A stretch of 64,000 nt of DNA from GCA-003244245 sp036378735 (GTDB taxonomy: Bacteria > Actinomycetota > Actinomycetes > Mycobacteriales > Pseudonocardiaceae): the NCBI GenBank assembly GCA_036378735.1, contig DASUVX010000075.1, positions 31,757 to 95,756 on the forward strand. Direction: 5' to 3'. Shown in pieces: positions 27,987 to 36,430 of this stretch (its first letter is position 1; each line of letters opens with the position of its first letter). Under the pieces are notes generated by a model. The model searched no databases. It was given only the letters and a program-made list of their open reading frames with translations, and had not been told where the DNA came from. The position numbers and the translations under genes are program-made.

Positions 27987-28742
27987 TTAGTCCGGCCAGG
28001 ATGGCGGGCGTTTGGCCAGGAAGGCTGCCATGCCCTCCTTGGCGCTGGCGGTCTGGGAGGCGGTGGCCATCACTTCTAGGGCGATGCGGTAGGCGTCGGC
28101 CTCGGGGCGGTCCAGCTGGGCATAGAGGGTCTGCTTGCCCAGTGCCTTACTGGCGCGGCTACCGCGGGTGGCCCGGGCCAGCAGATCGTTCACCGCGGCG
28201 TCCAGCTCGGCGTCCGGAACGGTCCGGTTCACCAGCCCCCAGTCCGCGGCGGTGCGGGCGTCCACGACGTCGCCGGTCAGCGCCATCTCCATCAGCCGCT
28301 TGCGGCCGATCGACCGGGCCACCGGCACTGCGGGCGTGTGGCAGAACCAACCACCCCTGCCGCCGGGGAGTGCGAAGCCCGCCGACTCGGCCGCCACCGC
28401 CAGATCGCACGACGCCACCAGCTGGCAGCCCGCCGCGGTGGCCAGCGCGTGCACCCGGGCCACGACCACCTGGGGAACCGCCTGGATGCTGCGCATCACC
28501 TCGGTGCACAGCGCCAGCAACTCCCGGACGCCGCCCAGGTCGCGCCCCGCCACATCGGCGAAGTCGTGCCCCGCCGAGAACACCGGACCCTCGGCGCCCA
28601 GCACGATCCCGGTGGCGTCTGTCCGGCCCGCGTCGGCGAACGCGTCGCGCAACTCCACAAGGTGGTCCGCAGACAGCGCATTGCGCCGCTGCGGCCTGGT
28701 CATCGTGATCCGGACCGTGTCGCCATCCCGCTCAACCCGCAT
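27987..28742 (-). CDS. Enoyl-CoA hydratase/isomerase family protein
   Basis: A 251-residue crotonase-fold protein: ITMTRPQRRNALSADH, oxyanion-hole SAGHDFADVAGRD and ATAAGCQLVASCDLAVAAE. The second catalytic region reads GGRGGWFCHTPAVPVAR, with no Glu at the classical dehydratase position, so hydratase activity is uncertain. It could dehydrate 3-hydroxybutyryl-CoA to crotonyl-CoA for Ccr, but a different acyl-CoA role is equally compatible. The neighbouring meaA gene is upstream on the same strand, 59 bases away. Confidence 0.8.
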   Translation of the reverse strand: MRVERDGDTVRITMTRPQRRNALSADHLVELRDAFADAGRTDATGIVLGAEGPVFSAGHDFADVAGRDLGGVRELLALCTEVMRSIQAVPQVVVARVHALATAAGCQLVASCDLAVAAESAGFALPGGRGGWFCHTPAVPVARSIGRKRLMEMALTGDVVDARTAADWGLVNRTVPDAELDAAVNDLLARATRGSRASKALGKQTLYAQLDRPEADAYRIALEVMATASQTASAKEGMAAFLAKRPPSWPD

Positions 28743-28760
28743 ACCCCGACGGTAGGTCTC

Positions 28761-28825
28761 TCATGGTGCTTGTGCACCTTCCCAGGGGTCCTTGTGGGCT
28801 CTTATGGATGCTTATGCACCTTCCC
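28761..28825. repeat. Short direct repeat at the 3' end of meaA
   Basis: Two copies of a ~22-base unit, TCATGGTGCTTGTGCACC... at 28761-28783 and TTATGGATGCTTATGCACC... at 28802-28825, both continuing TTCCC. The first contains a small hairpin GGTGC-TTGT-GCACC. The repeat covers the final codons of meaA and the spacer before the hydratase. Confidence 0.55.
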
Positions 28826-30808
28826 CCACCGGTCGTGGAGGAGATCCACGATCTGGCCCATGATCTCGGTGAGTTCGAAATCCTTGGGGGTGAACACCTG
28901 CGCGACGCCCTGCGCGCGCAGCGCATCGGCGTCCTCAGGGGGGATGATCCCGCCGACCAGCACAGGCACGTCCCCGGCACCTGCGGCGCGCAATCCCTCG
29001 ACCACCGCAGGGACCACCTCCAGGTGCGAACCGGACAGCACCGACAGTCCCACCACGTGGACGTCCTCGGCCACCGCGGCCGCCACGATCTCGGCCGGAG
29101 TCAGCCGAATACCCTGGTAGATCACCTCGAAGCCGACGTCACGGGCGCGAACCGCGACCTGTTCCGCGCCGTTGGAGTGCCCGTCCAGGCCAGGCTTGCC
29201 GACCAGCATCCGCAACCGCTCACCGAGCTCCTCGCCGACGTCACGCACCCGATCCCGGACCCGCGCGATCGCCTCACCACCCGCACCTATTGCCGATGCG
29301 CCGGCGATCCCGGTCGGCGCCCGGTACTCGCCGAACACCCCGCGCAGCGCCCCGGCCCACTCCCCCGTGGTGACGCCAACGCGGGCGCAGTGCATGGACG
29401 GCTCGACCAGGTTGGCATCGGTTTTGGCGGCCTCCACCAACCGCTGCAGTGCCTCCTCGACAGCTCCGGAGTCCCGCTCGGCCCGCCATGCCCGGACCCC
29501 CTCGATCAGCTGAGCCTCGGCCGCGGGGTCGATGGTCTCGATCGCCCCCGCACCCTCGGCCTGCAGCGGGCTGGGGTCGGTCTCGGTGAACCGGTTGACC
29601 CCGACGATCACCTCCTCGCCGTCCTCGATCCGCCGGCGCCGCGCCGCCAGCGAGGAGACCAGCTGCGATTTCATGTATCCGGATTCGACGGCGGCGATGG
29701 CCCCGCCCATGGCCTGCACGCGGTCGATCTCCTCCCGGGCACCTGCGGCGATCTCGGCGACCCGGGCCTCGACCACCCGGGAGCCGTCGAAAAGGTCCTC
29801 GTACTCCAGCAGGTCGGTCTCGTACGCCAGCACCTGCTGCATCCTCAGCGCCCACTGCTGGTCCCAAGGGCGGGGCAGGCCGAGTGCCTCGTTCCACGCG
29901 GGTAGCTGCACTGCCCGGGCCCGGGCGTCCCGGGACAGCGTCACCGCGAGCATCTCCAGCACGATGCGCTGGACGTTGTTCTCCGGCTGGGACTCCGTCA
30001 GTCCCAGGGAGTTCACCTGCACGCCGTACCTGAACCTGCGCAGTTTGGGATCGGTCACGCCATAGCGATCCCGGCAGGTCTCGTCCCACAGCCGGCGGAA
30101 GGCACGCAGCTTGCACATCTCCTCGACGAAGCGCACCCCGGCGTTGACGAAAAACGACATTCGCCCCACCACCTGCACGAATTCACCAGGGGCGACCTGC
30201 CCGCAGTCGCGCACCGAGTCCAGCACGGCGATCGCGGTGCACATCGCGTAGGCGACTTCCTGCACCGGGGTCGCACCCGCCTCCTGCAGGTGGTAGCCGC
30301 AGACGTTGATCGGGTTCCATTTCGGGATGTGCTTGACCGCGTAGACCACCATGTCGGTGATCAACCGCAGGCTCGGTCTCGGTGGGAAGACGTAGGTGCC
30401 GCGGGACAGGTACTCCTTGATGATGTCGTTTTGCGTGGTGCCCGACAGCTGCGCCGAGTCCGCGCCCTGCTCTTCGGCCAGTGATGCGTACAAGGCCAGC
30501 AGCCACATCGCGGTGGCATTGATCGTCATCGAGGTGTTGGCCTGCGCCAGCGGGATGCCGTCGAACAACGTGCGCATGTCGCCGAGGTGGCTGATCGGCA
30601 CGCCGACCTTGCCGACCTCGCCACGCGCCAGCTCGTGATCGGGGTCATAACCGGTCTGGGTGGGCAGGTCGAAGGCCACCGACAGGCCGGTCTGTCCCTT
30701 AGCGAGGTTGCGCCGGTACAACGCATTTGATGTGCGTGCCGACGAGTGCCCCGCATAGGTCCGCATCACCCACGGCCGGTCCCGCTCGTGATCGCTGGGA
30801 AAGGGCAT
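28802..30808 (-). CDS. meaA: Ethylmalonyl-CoA mutase (MeaA)
   Basis: A 668-residue B12 mutase combining the catalytic barrel and C-terminal cobalamin domain. The start PWVMRTYAGHSSARTSN and FDLPTQTGYDPDHELARGEVG are MeaA-type signatures distinct from MCM and ICM. The B12 domain shows KPGLDGHSNGAEQVAVRARD (His ligand), GLSVLSGSHL and VGGIIPPEDADAL. It converts ethylmalonyl-CoA to methylsuccinyl-CoA, the step after Ccr and the epimerase. It diverges from the acyl-CoA ligase gene with about 100 bases between starts. Confidence 0.94.
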   Translation of the reverse strand: MPFPSDHERDRPWVMRTYAGHSSARTSNALYRRNLAKGQTGLSVAFDLPTQTGYDPDHELARGEVGKVGVPISHLGDMRTLFDGIPLAQANTSMTINATAMWLLALYASLAEEQGADSAQLSGTTQNDIIKEYLSRGTYVFPPRPSLRLITDMVVYAVKHIPKWNPINVCGYHLQEAGATPVQEVAYAMCTAIAVLDSVRDCGQVAPGEFVQVVGRMSFFVNAGVRFVEEMCKLRAFRRLWDETCRDRYGVTDPKLRRFRYGVQVNSLGLTESQPENNVQRIVLEMLAVTLSRDARARAVQLPAWNEALGLPRPWDQQWALRMQQVLAYETDLLEYEDLFDGSRVVEARVAEIAAGAREEIDRVQAMGGAIAAVESGYMKSQLVSSLAARRRRIEDGEEVIVGVNRFTETDPSPLQAEGAGAIETIDPAAEAQLIEGVRAWRAERDSGAVEEALQRLVEAAKTDANLVEPSMHCARVGVTTGEWAGALRGVFGEYRAPTGIAGASAIGAGGEAIARVRDRVRDVGEELGERLRMLVGKPGLDGHSNGAEQVAVRARDVGFEVIYQGIRLTPAEIVAAAVAEDVHVVGLSVLSGSHLEVVPAVVEGLRAAGAGDVPVLVGGIIPPEDADALRAQGVAQVFTPKDFELTEIMGQIVDLLHDRWGKVHKHP

Positions 30809-30907
30809 TTAGGGCACCTCCCGCCGCTCTAGTGCGGAGAATACTTGGCGCGCGCTGTGGCCGGCGCCACAATCGAGGCTGCCAACGGGGAGAGAAGGGA
30901 CACAGCA

Positions 30908-32560
30908 GTGGACAGCACCATGATGGATGTCCCGCTCACCGTGGGCATGATCCTGCGCCACGGCGTCACCGTGCACGGTGACAGCGAGGTCGTTACCTGG
31001 ACCGGCGACGGTGCCCGCAGCGCAACGTATGCGCAGATTGGACGACGCGCCGCGCAGCTGGCCAGCGCTCTGCGGGAGCTCGGCGTCACCGGTGACCAGC
31101 GAGTGGCCACCTTCCAGTGGAACAACCAGGAGCACCTCGAGGCTTACCTGGCTATTCCCGCGATGGGCGCGGTGGTGCACACGCTCAATTTGCGGTTGCC
31201 GCCCGACCAGGTGACCTGGATCGCCAATCATGCCGAAGACGACGTGGTGATCGTGGATGGGTCATTGGTGCCGGTACTGGGCCGCGCCCTGCCGGAGATG
31301 AAGACGGTCCGCCACGTCATGGTTGTGGGAGCGGCCGACACCTCGCCGTTGGAGGGCGCAGGCCCGCAGCTGCACTCCTACCACCAGCTGCTGGCTGCCC
31401 AACCCGAAAACTTCGCCTGGCCAGACAGCATTGATGAACGCTCCGCGGCTGCGATGTGCTACACCAGCGGCACCACGGGCCACCCGAAGGGCGTGGCCTA
31501 CAGTCACCGTTCGGCGTACCTGCACTCGATGTGCATCTGCACCGGTGAGGGCGCGGCGCTGACTCCCACTGACCGGGTCCTGCCGGTAGTACCGATGTTC
31601 CACGCCAACGCCTGGGGGTTGCCCTACGCGGCGCTGATGTCCGGCGCCAGCCTGCTCATGCCCGACCGATTCTTGCAAGCCGAGGCGTTAGTCAAATTCA
31701 TCGAGACGCAGCGCCCCACGATCTCCGCTGCGGTGCCCACGATCTGGGGCGACGTGCTGCGCTACCTGCGCGAGCACGGCGGTGATGTGTCCTCGATCCA
31801 CCGAGTGCTGTGCGGGGGCTCGGCCGTGCCGCTGGCGCTGATGAAAGCGTTCTCCGAAGAATTCGGCATAGAAATCACGCATGCCTGGGGGATGACCGAG
31901 ATCTCGCCGATCGGCTCGGTGGCCACCCCACCGGTCGGCGCGCAGGGCGAGGAGGCCTGGCGCTACCGGGCCAGCCAGGGACGCCTGGTCGCCGGCGTCG
32001 AGGGCCGCATCGTCGGCGACGGCGACGTGGTGCTGCCCTGTGACGGCACGTCGGTGGGCGAGATCCAGGTCCGCGGGCCGTGGGTCACCGCGCGGTACTA
32101 CCGGGATGATGACCCGGCCCGCTTCCATGACGGCTGGCTGCGTACCGGGGACGTCGGCACCCTCGACGAGCTGGGCTTTATCACCATCTCCGACCGCGCC
32201 AAGGACGTGATCAAGTCCGGTGGGGAGTGGATCTCCTCGGTCCAGCTGGAGAGCCTGCTGATGGGCCACCCGAAGGTGGTCGAGGCCGCGGTCGTGGCCG
32301 TCCCGGACGACAAATGGGGGGAACGGCCGCTGGCCACCGTGGTCGTCGTCGAAGGCACCGACGTCAGCGCCGCCGAGCTACGGAATCACCTCAGTGCCTC
32401 CATGGCGGCATGGCAGCTGCCAGAACGCTGGTCGTTCGTCAGCGAGGTGCCCAAGACTTCGGTAGGGAAGTTCGACAAGAAGCTCATCCGCAGCCGCTAC
32501 GCGCAAGGCGGTCTCAGCGTCCAGCACACTCCCCGACATGGAGACATATCGGGCATTTGA
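30908..32560 (+). CDS. Fatty acid/acyl-CoA ligase (AMP-forming)
   Basis: A 550-residue ANL-family adenylating enzyme. Motifs: CYTSGTTGHPKGVAYSH (P-loop), HAWGMTEISPIG, GWLRTGDVGTLDELGFITI and the C-terminal Lys in PKTSVGKFDKKLIR. Such proteins activate medium or long fatty acids with ATP and CoA; chain length cannot be read from sequence. I used GTG 30908 (VDSTMMDVP); ATG 30920 is an alternative. Its last 10 or so residues (TPRHGDISGI) are encoded by palindrome copy 3, implying the element replaced the original 3' end. Confidence 0.9.
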   Translation: MDSTMMDVPLTVGMILRHGVTVHGDSEVVTWTGDGARSATYAQIGRRAAQLASALRELGVTGDQRVATFQWNNQEHLEAYLAIPAMGAVVHTLNLRLPPDQVTWIANHAEDDVVIVDGSLVPVLGRALPEMKTVRHVMVVGAADTSPLEGAGPQLHSYHQLLAAQPENFAWPDSIDERSAAAMCYTSGTTGHPKGVAYSHRSAYLHSMCICTGEGAALTPTDRVLPVVPMFHANAWGLPYAALMSGASLLMPDRFLQAEALVKFIETQRPTISAAVPTIWGDVLRYLREHGGDVSSIHRVLCGGSAVPLALMKAFSEEFGIEITHAWGMTEISPIGSVATPPVGAQGEEAWRYRASQGRLVAGVEGRIVGDGDVVLPCDGTSVGEIQVRGPWVTARYYRDDDPARFHDGWLRTGDVGTLDELGFITISDRAKDVIKSGGEWISSVQLESLLMGHPKVVEAAVVAVPDDKWGERPLATVVVVEGTDVSAAELRNHLSASMAAWQLPERWSFVSEVPKTSVGKFDKKLIRSRYAQGGLSVQHTPRHGDISGI

Positions 32561-32595
32561 GGGGTCTCTGGGCCCGTTATGTCTCCATATCGGGG
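32531..32595. repeat. Dispersed palindrome, copy 3
   Basis: Left arm CCCCGACATGGAGACATATC starts at 32531; right arm GTTATGTCTCCATATCGGGG ends at 32595. It carries two substitutions relative to copies 2 and 4 and is followed by a partial extra copy, CCATATCGGGG (32600-32610). It lies between two convergent genes: the acyl-CoA ligase stop (32560) is inside it and the murA stop is 23 bases beyond. Confidence 0.93.
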
Positions 32596-32617
32596 AGTTC
32601 CATATCGGGGTGAGGGG

Positions 32618-33889
32618 TCAGCGCTCCGGAGGAGCGGTGACGCGGTGGACGTCGGCGCCTAGGGCGGTGAGGTTTTCGAGGAAGCGGGGGTAGCCGCGGT
32701 CGATGTGAAAGACGTCCCACACATCGGTGGCGCCGTCGGCGCACAATCCGGCTAGCACCAGTCCAGCGCCCGCCCGGATGTCGCTGGCCCAAACCGGGGC
32801 GCTGGACAGCCGCTCGACACCGCGAACGACCGCGTGGTGACCATCGGTACGGGCATCGGCGCCCAGCCGGATCATCTCCTCGACAAACCGGAACCGAGCC
32901 TCGAAGACGTTCTCGGTGATCATCGAGGTGCCCTCGGCGATGGCCGACAGCGCGATCGCCATCGGCTGCAGATCGGTGGCGAAACCGGGATAGGGCAGCG
33001 TGACGAAGTCGACTGCAGTGGGCCGGCCAGGCATCGTCACGCGGAAACCGTCGGGCTGGGACAGGTCCACGTGGGCACCGGCCAGTCGCAGCTTCTCCAG
33101 CACCAGGTCGAGGTGATGCGGGTTGACGCCGCGAACGGTGACGTCGCCTCGGGTCATCGCGGCGGCGAAGGCCCAGGTGGCGCCCACGATGCGGTCTCCG
33201 ATCACGCGGTGGTCGGTGGGCGACAGCGCGTCCACCCCCTCGACGGTGAGCGTCGACGTGCCCTCGCCCGAGATCTGCGCACCCATCTGCTTCAGCATCA
33301 CGCACAGGTCCACGATCTCGGGCTCTCGCGCCGCGTTGTCGATCACCGTGGTGCCCTCGGCCAGCACTGCGGCCATCAGAATGTTCTCGGTCGCCCCCAC
33401 GCTGGGAAAATCCAGCCAGATCTGGGCACCATGCAGCCCCTCGGCCTCGGCCACCACGCAACCATGCTCGATCTCGCTGCGGGCGCCCAGCTTGCGCAGA
33501 CCGTTTTGGTGCATGTCCAGCGGGCGTGACCCGATGGCGTCGCCACCGGGTAGCGCGACTTTGGCCCGCCGGCAGCGGCCCACCAGCGGGCCGAGCACGC
33601 ACACCGACGCCCGCAGTTTGCTCACCGATCCGTAATCGGCCTCGTGCTTGGGTTCGGCGGGTGTGACGATGCGCACCTGCGAGCCATTGACCTCCACATC
33701 GCAGCCCAGCCCGCGCAGCACGTCAGCCATCAGCGGGACGTCGAGAATCTCGGGGCAGTTGGTGAGCGTGGTGGTTCCCTCTGCCAGCAATGCCGCCGCC
33801 ATCAGCTTCAACACGCTGTTCTTCGCGCCAACGACCTGCACCTCGCCGGTCAGCCGGGCGCCCCCACAGATCCTGAAGTGCTCACTCAC
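32618..33889 (-). CDS. murA: UDP-N-acetylglucosamine 1-carboxyvinyltransferase MurA (Cys-to-Asp type)
   Basis: A 423-residue EPSP-synthase-fold enzyme catalysing the first committed peptidoglycan step (enolpyruvyl transfer from PEP to UDP-GlcNAc). GTG 33889 starts VSEHFRICGG. VGAKNSVLKLMAAALLAEG and RASVCVLGPLVGR are typical. The catalytic loop reads LPGGDAIGSRPLDMH: Asp replaces the Cys (E. coli Cys115) that fosfomycin alkylates. The same substitution makes mycobacterial MurA fosfomycin-insensitive. It diverges from the cobalamin adenosyltransferase gene. Confidence 0.95.
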   Translation of the reverse strand: MSEHFRICGGARLTGEVQVVGAKNSVLKLMAAALLAEGTTTLTNCPEILDVPLMADVLRGLGCDVEVNGSQVRIVTPAEPKHEADYGSVSKLRASVCVLGPLVGRCRRAKVALPGGDAIGSRPLDMHQNGLRKLGARSEIEHGCVVAEAEGLHGAQIWLDFPSVGATENILMAAVLAEGTTVIDNAAREPEIVDLCVMLKQMGAQISGEGTSTLTVEGVDALSPTDHRVIGDRIVGATWAFAAAMTRGDVTVRGVNPHHLDLVLEKLRLAGAHVDLSQPDGFRVTMPGRPTAVDFVTLPYPGFATDLQPMAIALSAIAEGTSMITENVFEARFRFVEEMIRLGADARTDGHHAVVRGVERLSSAPVWASDIRAGAGLVLAGLCADGATDVWDVFHIDRGYPRFLENLTALGADVHRVTAPPER

Positions 33890-33947
33890 GGGAGTGCACG
33901 CTAGCGGGTGCCGTACCCGTGGCCGTGCACGCCGTAGCCTGCAACCC

Positions 33948-34526
33948 ATGGCTGTGCACCTCACCAGGATCTACACCCGCACCGGCGATGACGGGACGAC
34001 AGGCCTCGGCGATTTCTCACGGGTCAGCAAGACCGATCCGCGACTGGTCGCCTACGCCGATGTCGATGAGGCCAATTGCGCGCTCGGCGTGGCGCTGGCG
34101 CTGGGAGCGCTGGCGCCCCGGCTGGTCAACGTCCTGCAGCAGGTGCAAAACGACCTGTTCGACGTGGGCGCCGACTTGTGCACCCCCATCGTGGAAACGC
34201 CGAAGCACCCTCCGCTGCGGATCGACGAAGGGTATGTCACGCGGCTGGAAGGCTGGTGTGACGAGTTCAACGCCCCGTTGCCCAAACTGGACTCGTTCGT
34301 CCTGCCCGGCGGTACCCCAGGTGCGGCGTTGCTGCACAACGCCCGGGTGGTCGCCCGGCGCGCCGAGCGGAGCACCTGGGCATTGCTGGCGGTCGACGCC
34401 CAGCGCACCAACCCGCTGACCGCGCGCTACCTCAACCGGCTGTCTGACCTGCTGTTCATTCTGTCCCGGGTAGCCAACCCCAACGGCGACGTGCTGTGGT
34501 CCCCGGGGGCGAACCACAGCCCGTGA
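33948..34526 (+). CDS. PduO-type cob(I)alamin adenosyltransferase
   Basis: A 192-residue trimeric-type adenosyltransferase: IYTRTGDDGTTGLGDFSRVSK (ATP-binding N-terminus), DEANCALGVALALG, and RVVARRAERS plus LNRLSDLLFILSRVAN. It makes adenosylcobalamin, needed by the IcmA and MeaA mutases of this window. ATG 33948 begins the conserved N-terminus; the frame is open upstream but not conserved. It ends 3 bases from the atpC stop, tail to tail. The pduO-murA pair next to the atp operon is also found in mycobacteria (from memory). Confidence 0.94.
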   Translation: MAVHLTRIYTRTGDDGTTGLGDFSRVSKTDPRLVAYADVDEANCALGVALALGALAPRLVNVLQQVQNDLFDVGADLCTPIVETPKHPPLRIDEGYVTRLEGWCDEFNAPLPKLDSFVLPGGTPGAALLHNARVVARRAERSTWALLAVDAQRTNPLTARYLNRLSDLLFILSRVANPNGDVLWSPGANHSP

Positions 34527-34529
34527 TCG

Positions 34530-34919
34530 TCAGACGTCCTCACCGGCAGCTTTGAGCCGCGCGGTGGCCCTGGCCCGCGCCGATTCGGCGTCCTCAGCGT
34601 CCTCAGCGTCCTCAGCTTGGGTCAGGGCGTCTCTGGCCGCCTCGGTGTCGATCTCGTCGGCGAGCTCCGCAGCCTCGGCGAGCACGCTGACCTTGTCACC
34701 GGTGACCGAGAGGAAGCCACCGAAGACGGCTGCCGTCACGACCTCGTCGTCGGTGGTGGTGATCTTCACGATGCCGCCCTCGACGAGCTCGCCGAGCAGC
34801 GGCGTGTGCCCGGGCAGGATGCCCAGCTCTCCGACGGTGGTCACGGCGAACACCGAGTTGGCCTGACCAGACCACACCGGCCGCTCCACCGCCACCAGCT
34901 CGACGGACATCTCAGCCAC
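34530..34919 (-). CDS. atpC: F1 ATP synthase epsilon subunit
   Basis: A 129-residue epsilon subunit with the beta-sandwich (VELVAVERPVWSGQANSVF, GELGILPGHTPLLGEL, VFGGFLSVTGDKVSVLAE). The C-terminal helical part contains AEDAEDAEDAES, encoded by three tandem copies of a 9-base unit (34591-34617). The family C-terminal helices regulate ATP hydrolysis. Last gene of the atp operon; its start is about 35 bases from the atpD stop. Confidence 0.95.
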   Translation of the reverse strand: MAEMSVELVAVERPVWSGQANSVFAVTTVGELGILPGHTPLLGELVEGGIVKITTTDDEVVTAAVFGGFLSVTGDKVSVLAEAAELADEIDTEAARDALTQAEDAEDAEDAESARARATARLKAAGEDV

Positions 34920-34953
34920 GCACGCCTCCTTACCTATCGCTGCTCCTGGGGGT

Positions 34954-36429
34954 TCAGTCCTTGGAGTCCTTGGAGTCGTTGGAGTCCTTGGAAATCTCCT
35001 TGTATTTGCGTTCTAGGTCCTCGAGACCACCACAGAGGTAGAAAGCCTGCTCAGGCATGTGGTCAAACTCACCCTTGGAGATTTTGTCGAATGCTTCGAC
35101 GGTCTCCTTGAGTGGCACCGTCGAACCCTCCTTACCGGTGAACTGCTCGGCGGAGTACATGTTCTGGCTCAGGAACCGCTCGATCCGGCGCGCTCTGTTC
35201 ACCGTGACCTTGTCCTCTTCGGACAACTCGTCCATGCCCAGAATGGCGATAATCTCCTGCAGGTCGTTGTACTTTTGCAGGATCCGCTTCACCTCTTGCG
35301 CGACCCGGTAGTGCTCGTCGCCCACGTACTGCGGGTCCAAAATGGTGGAGGACGAGGCCAACGGGTCCACCGCCGGGAAGATGCCCTTGGAAAACACTCC
35401 ACGCGAGAGCTCCGTGGTGGCATCCAGGTGCGCGAAGGTGGTTGCCGGCGCCGGGTCGGTGTAGTCGTCGGCAGGCACGTAAATCGCCTGCATGGAGGTG
35501 ATCGACCGGCCCCGGGTCGAAGTGATCCGCTCCTGCAGCTCGCCCATCTCATCGGCCAGCGTCGGCTGGTAACCCACCGCGGACGGCAGCCGGCCCAGCA
35601 GAGTGGAGACCTCCATGCCCGCCTGGGTGAACCGGAAGATGTTGTCGATGAACAGCAGCACGTCGGTGTTCATCTCGTCACGGAAATACTCCGCCATGGT
35701 CAACGCGGACAGTCCGACCCGCATCCTGGTCCCAGGTGGCTCGTCCATCTGACCGAACACCAGCGCCGTGTCCTTGAGAACGCCCGCCTCCTGCATCTCC
35801 AGGAACAGGTCATTGCCCTCGCGGGTGCGCTCGCCCACCCCGGCGAACACCGAGGTGCCACCGAAGTTCCGGGCCACCCGGATAATCATCTCCTGGATCA
35901 GCACGGTCTTGCCCACCCCGGCACCACCGAACAAACCGATCTTGCCACCCTGCACGTACGGGGTAAGCAGATCGATGACCTTCAACCCGGTTTCAAGCAT
36001 CTCGGTCTTGCCTTCGAGCTGGTCGAAAGGCGGCGGATCGCGGTGGATCTCCCAGCGGTCCCCGCTGAACTCCGTGTCCGGAGAGTCCAGGCACTCGCCC
36101 AGCATGTTGAACACGTGACCCTTGACCTGATCGCCGACTGGCACCGAGATCGCCGCCCCGGTGTCGGTCACCGGGGCTCCCCGCACCAAGCCGTCCGCCG
36201 GCTGCATCGCGATGGCCCGCACGGTGTTGTCACCGAGGTGCAGCGCGACCTCCAGCGTCATCGTCTTGCGTAGCGCTTCCAGCTCGATCTCCACCTTCAG
36301 CGCGTTGAACAGCTGCGGCACCTGATCGGCGGGGAACTCCACGTCCACCACGGGCCCGGTGACCCGCACCACCCGGCCAGTACCCGCTTCGGACGTCTCA
36401 GCGGCGGTCGACTTCTCTGTAGTACTCAT
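34954..36429 (-). CDS. atpD: F1 ATP synthase beta subunit
   Basis: A catalytic beta subunit of 491 residues from ATG 36429, 11 bases after AGGAAG. An ATG at 36438, two bases from that site, would overlap atpG. Walker A GGAGVGKTVLIQEM, FAGVGERTREGNDL, LLFIDNIFRFTQAG and DPAPATTFAHLDATTELSR are intact. The extreme C-terminus is low complexity, SKDSNDSKDSKD, encoded by short tandem repeats, and is longer than in usual beta subunits. Part of the atpI-B-E-F-H-A-G-D-C operon. Confidence 0.97.
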   Translation of the reverse strand: MSTTEKSTAAETSEAGTGRVVRVTGPVVDVEFPADQVPQLFNALKVEIELEALRKTMTLEVALHLGDNTVRAIAMQPADGLVRGAPVTDTGAAISVPVGDQVKGHVFNMLGECLDSPDTEFSGDRWEIHRDPPPFDQLEGKTEMLETGLKVIDLLTPYVQGGKIGLFGGAGVGKTVLIQEMIIRVARNFGGTSVFAGVGERTREGNDLFLEMQEAGVLKDTALVFGQMDEPPGTRMRVGLSALTMAEYFRDEMNTDVLLFIDNIFRFTQAGMEVSTLLGRLPSAVGYQPTLADEMGELQERITSTRGRSITSMQAIYVPADDYTDPAPATTFAHLDATTELSRGVFSKGIFPAVDPLASSSTILDPQYVGDEHYRVAQEVKRILQKYNDLQEIIAILGMDELSEEDKVTVNRARRIERFLSQNMYSAEQFTGKEGSTVPLKETVEAFDKISKGEFDHMPEQAFYLCGGLEDLERKYKEISKDSNDSKDSKD

Positions 36430-36430
36430 C

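Noticed and set aside
30809..30907. Cobalamin riboswitch upstream of meaA or other B12 genes
   Set aside because: The spacer is under 100 bases and shows no B12-box-like sequence; the icmA and pduO leaders were also checked by eye without a match.
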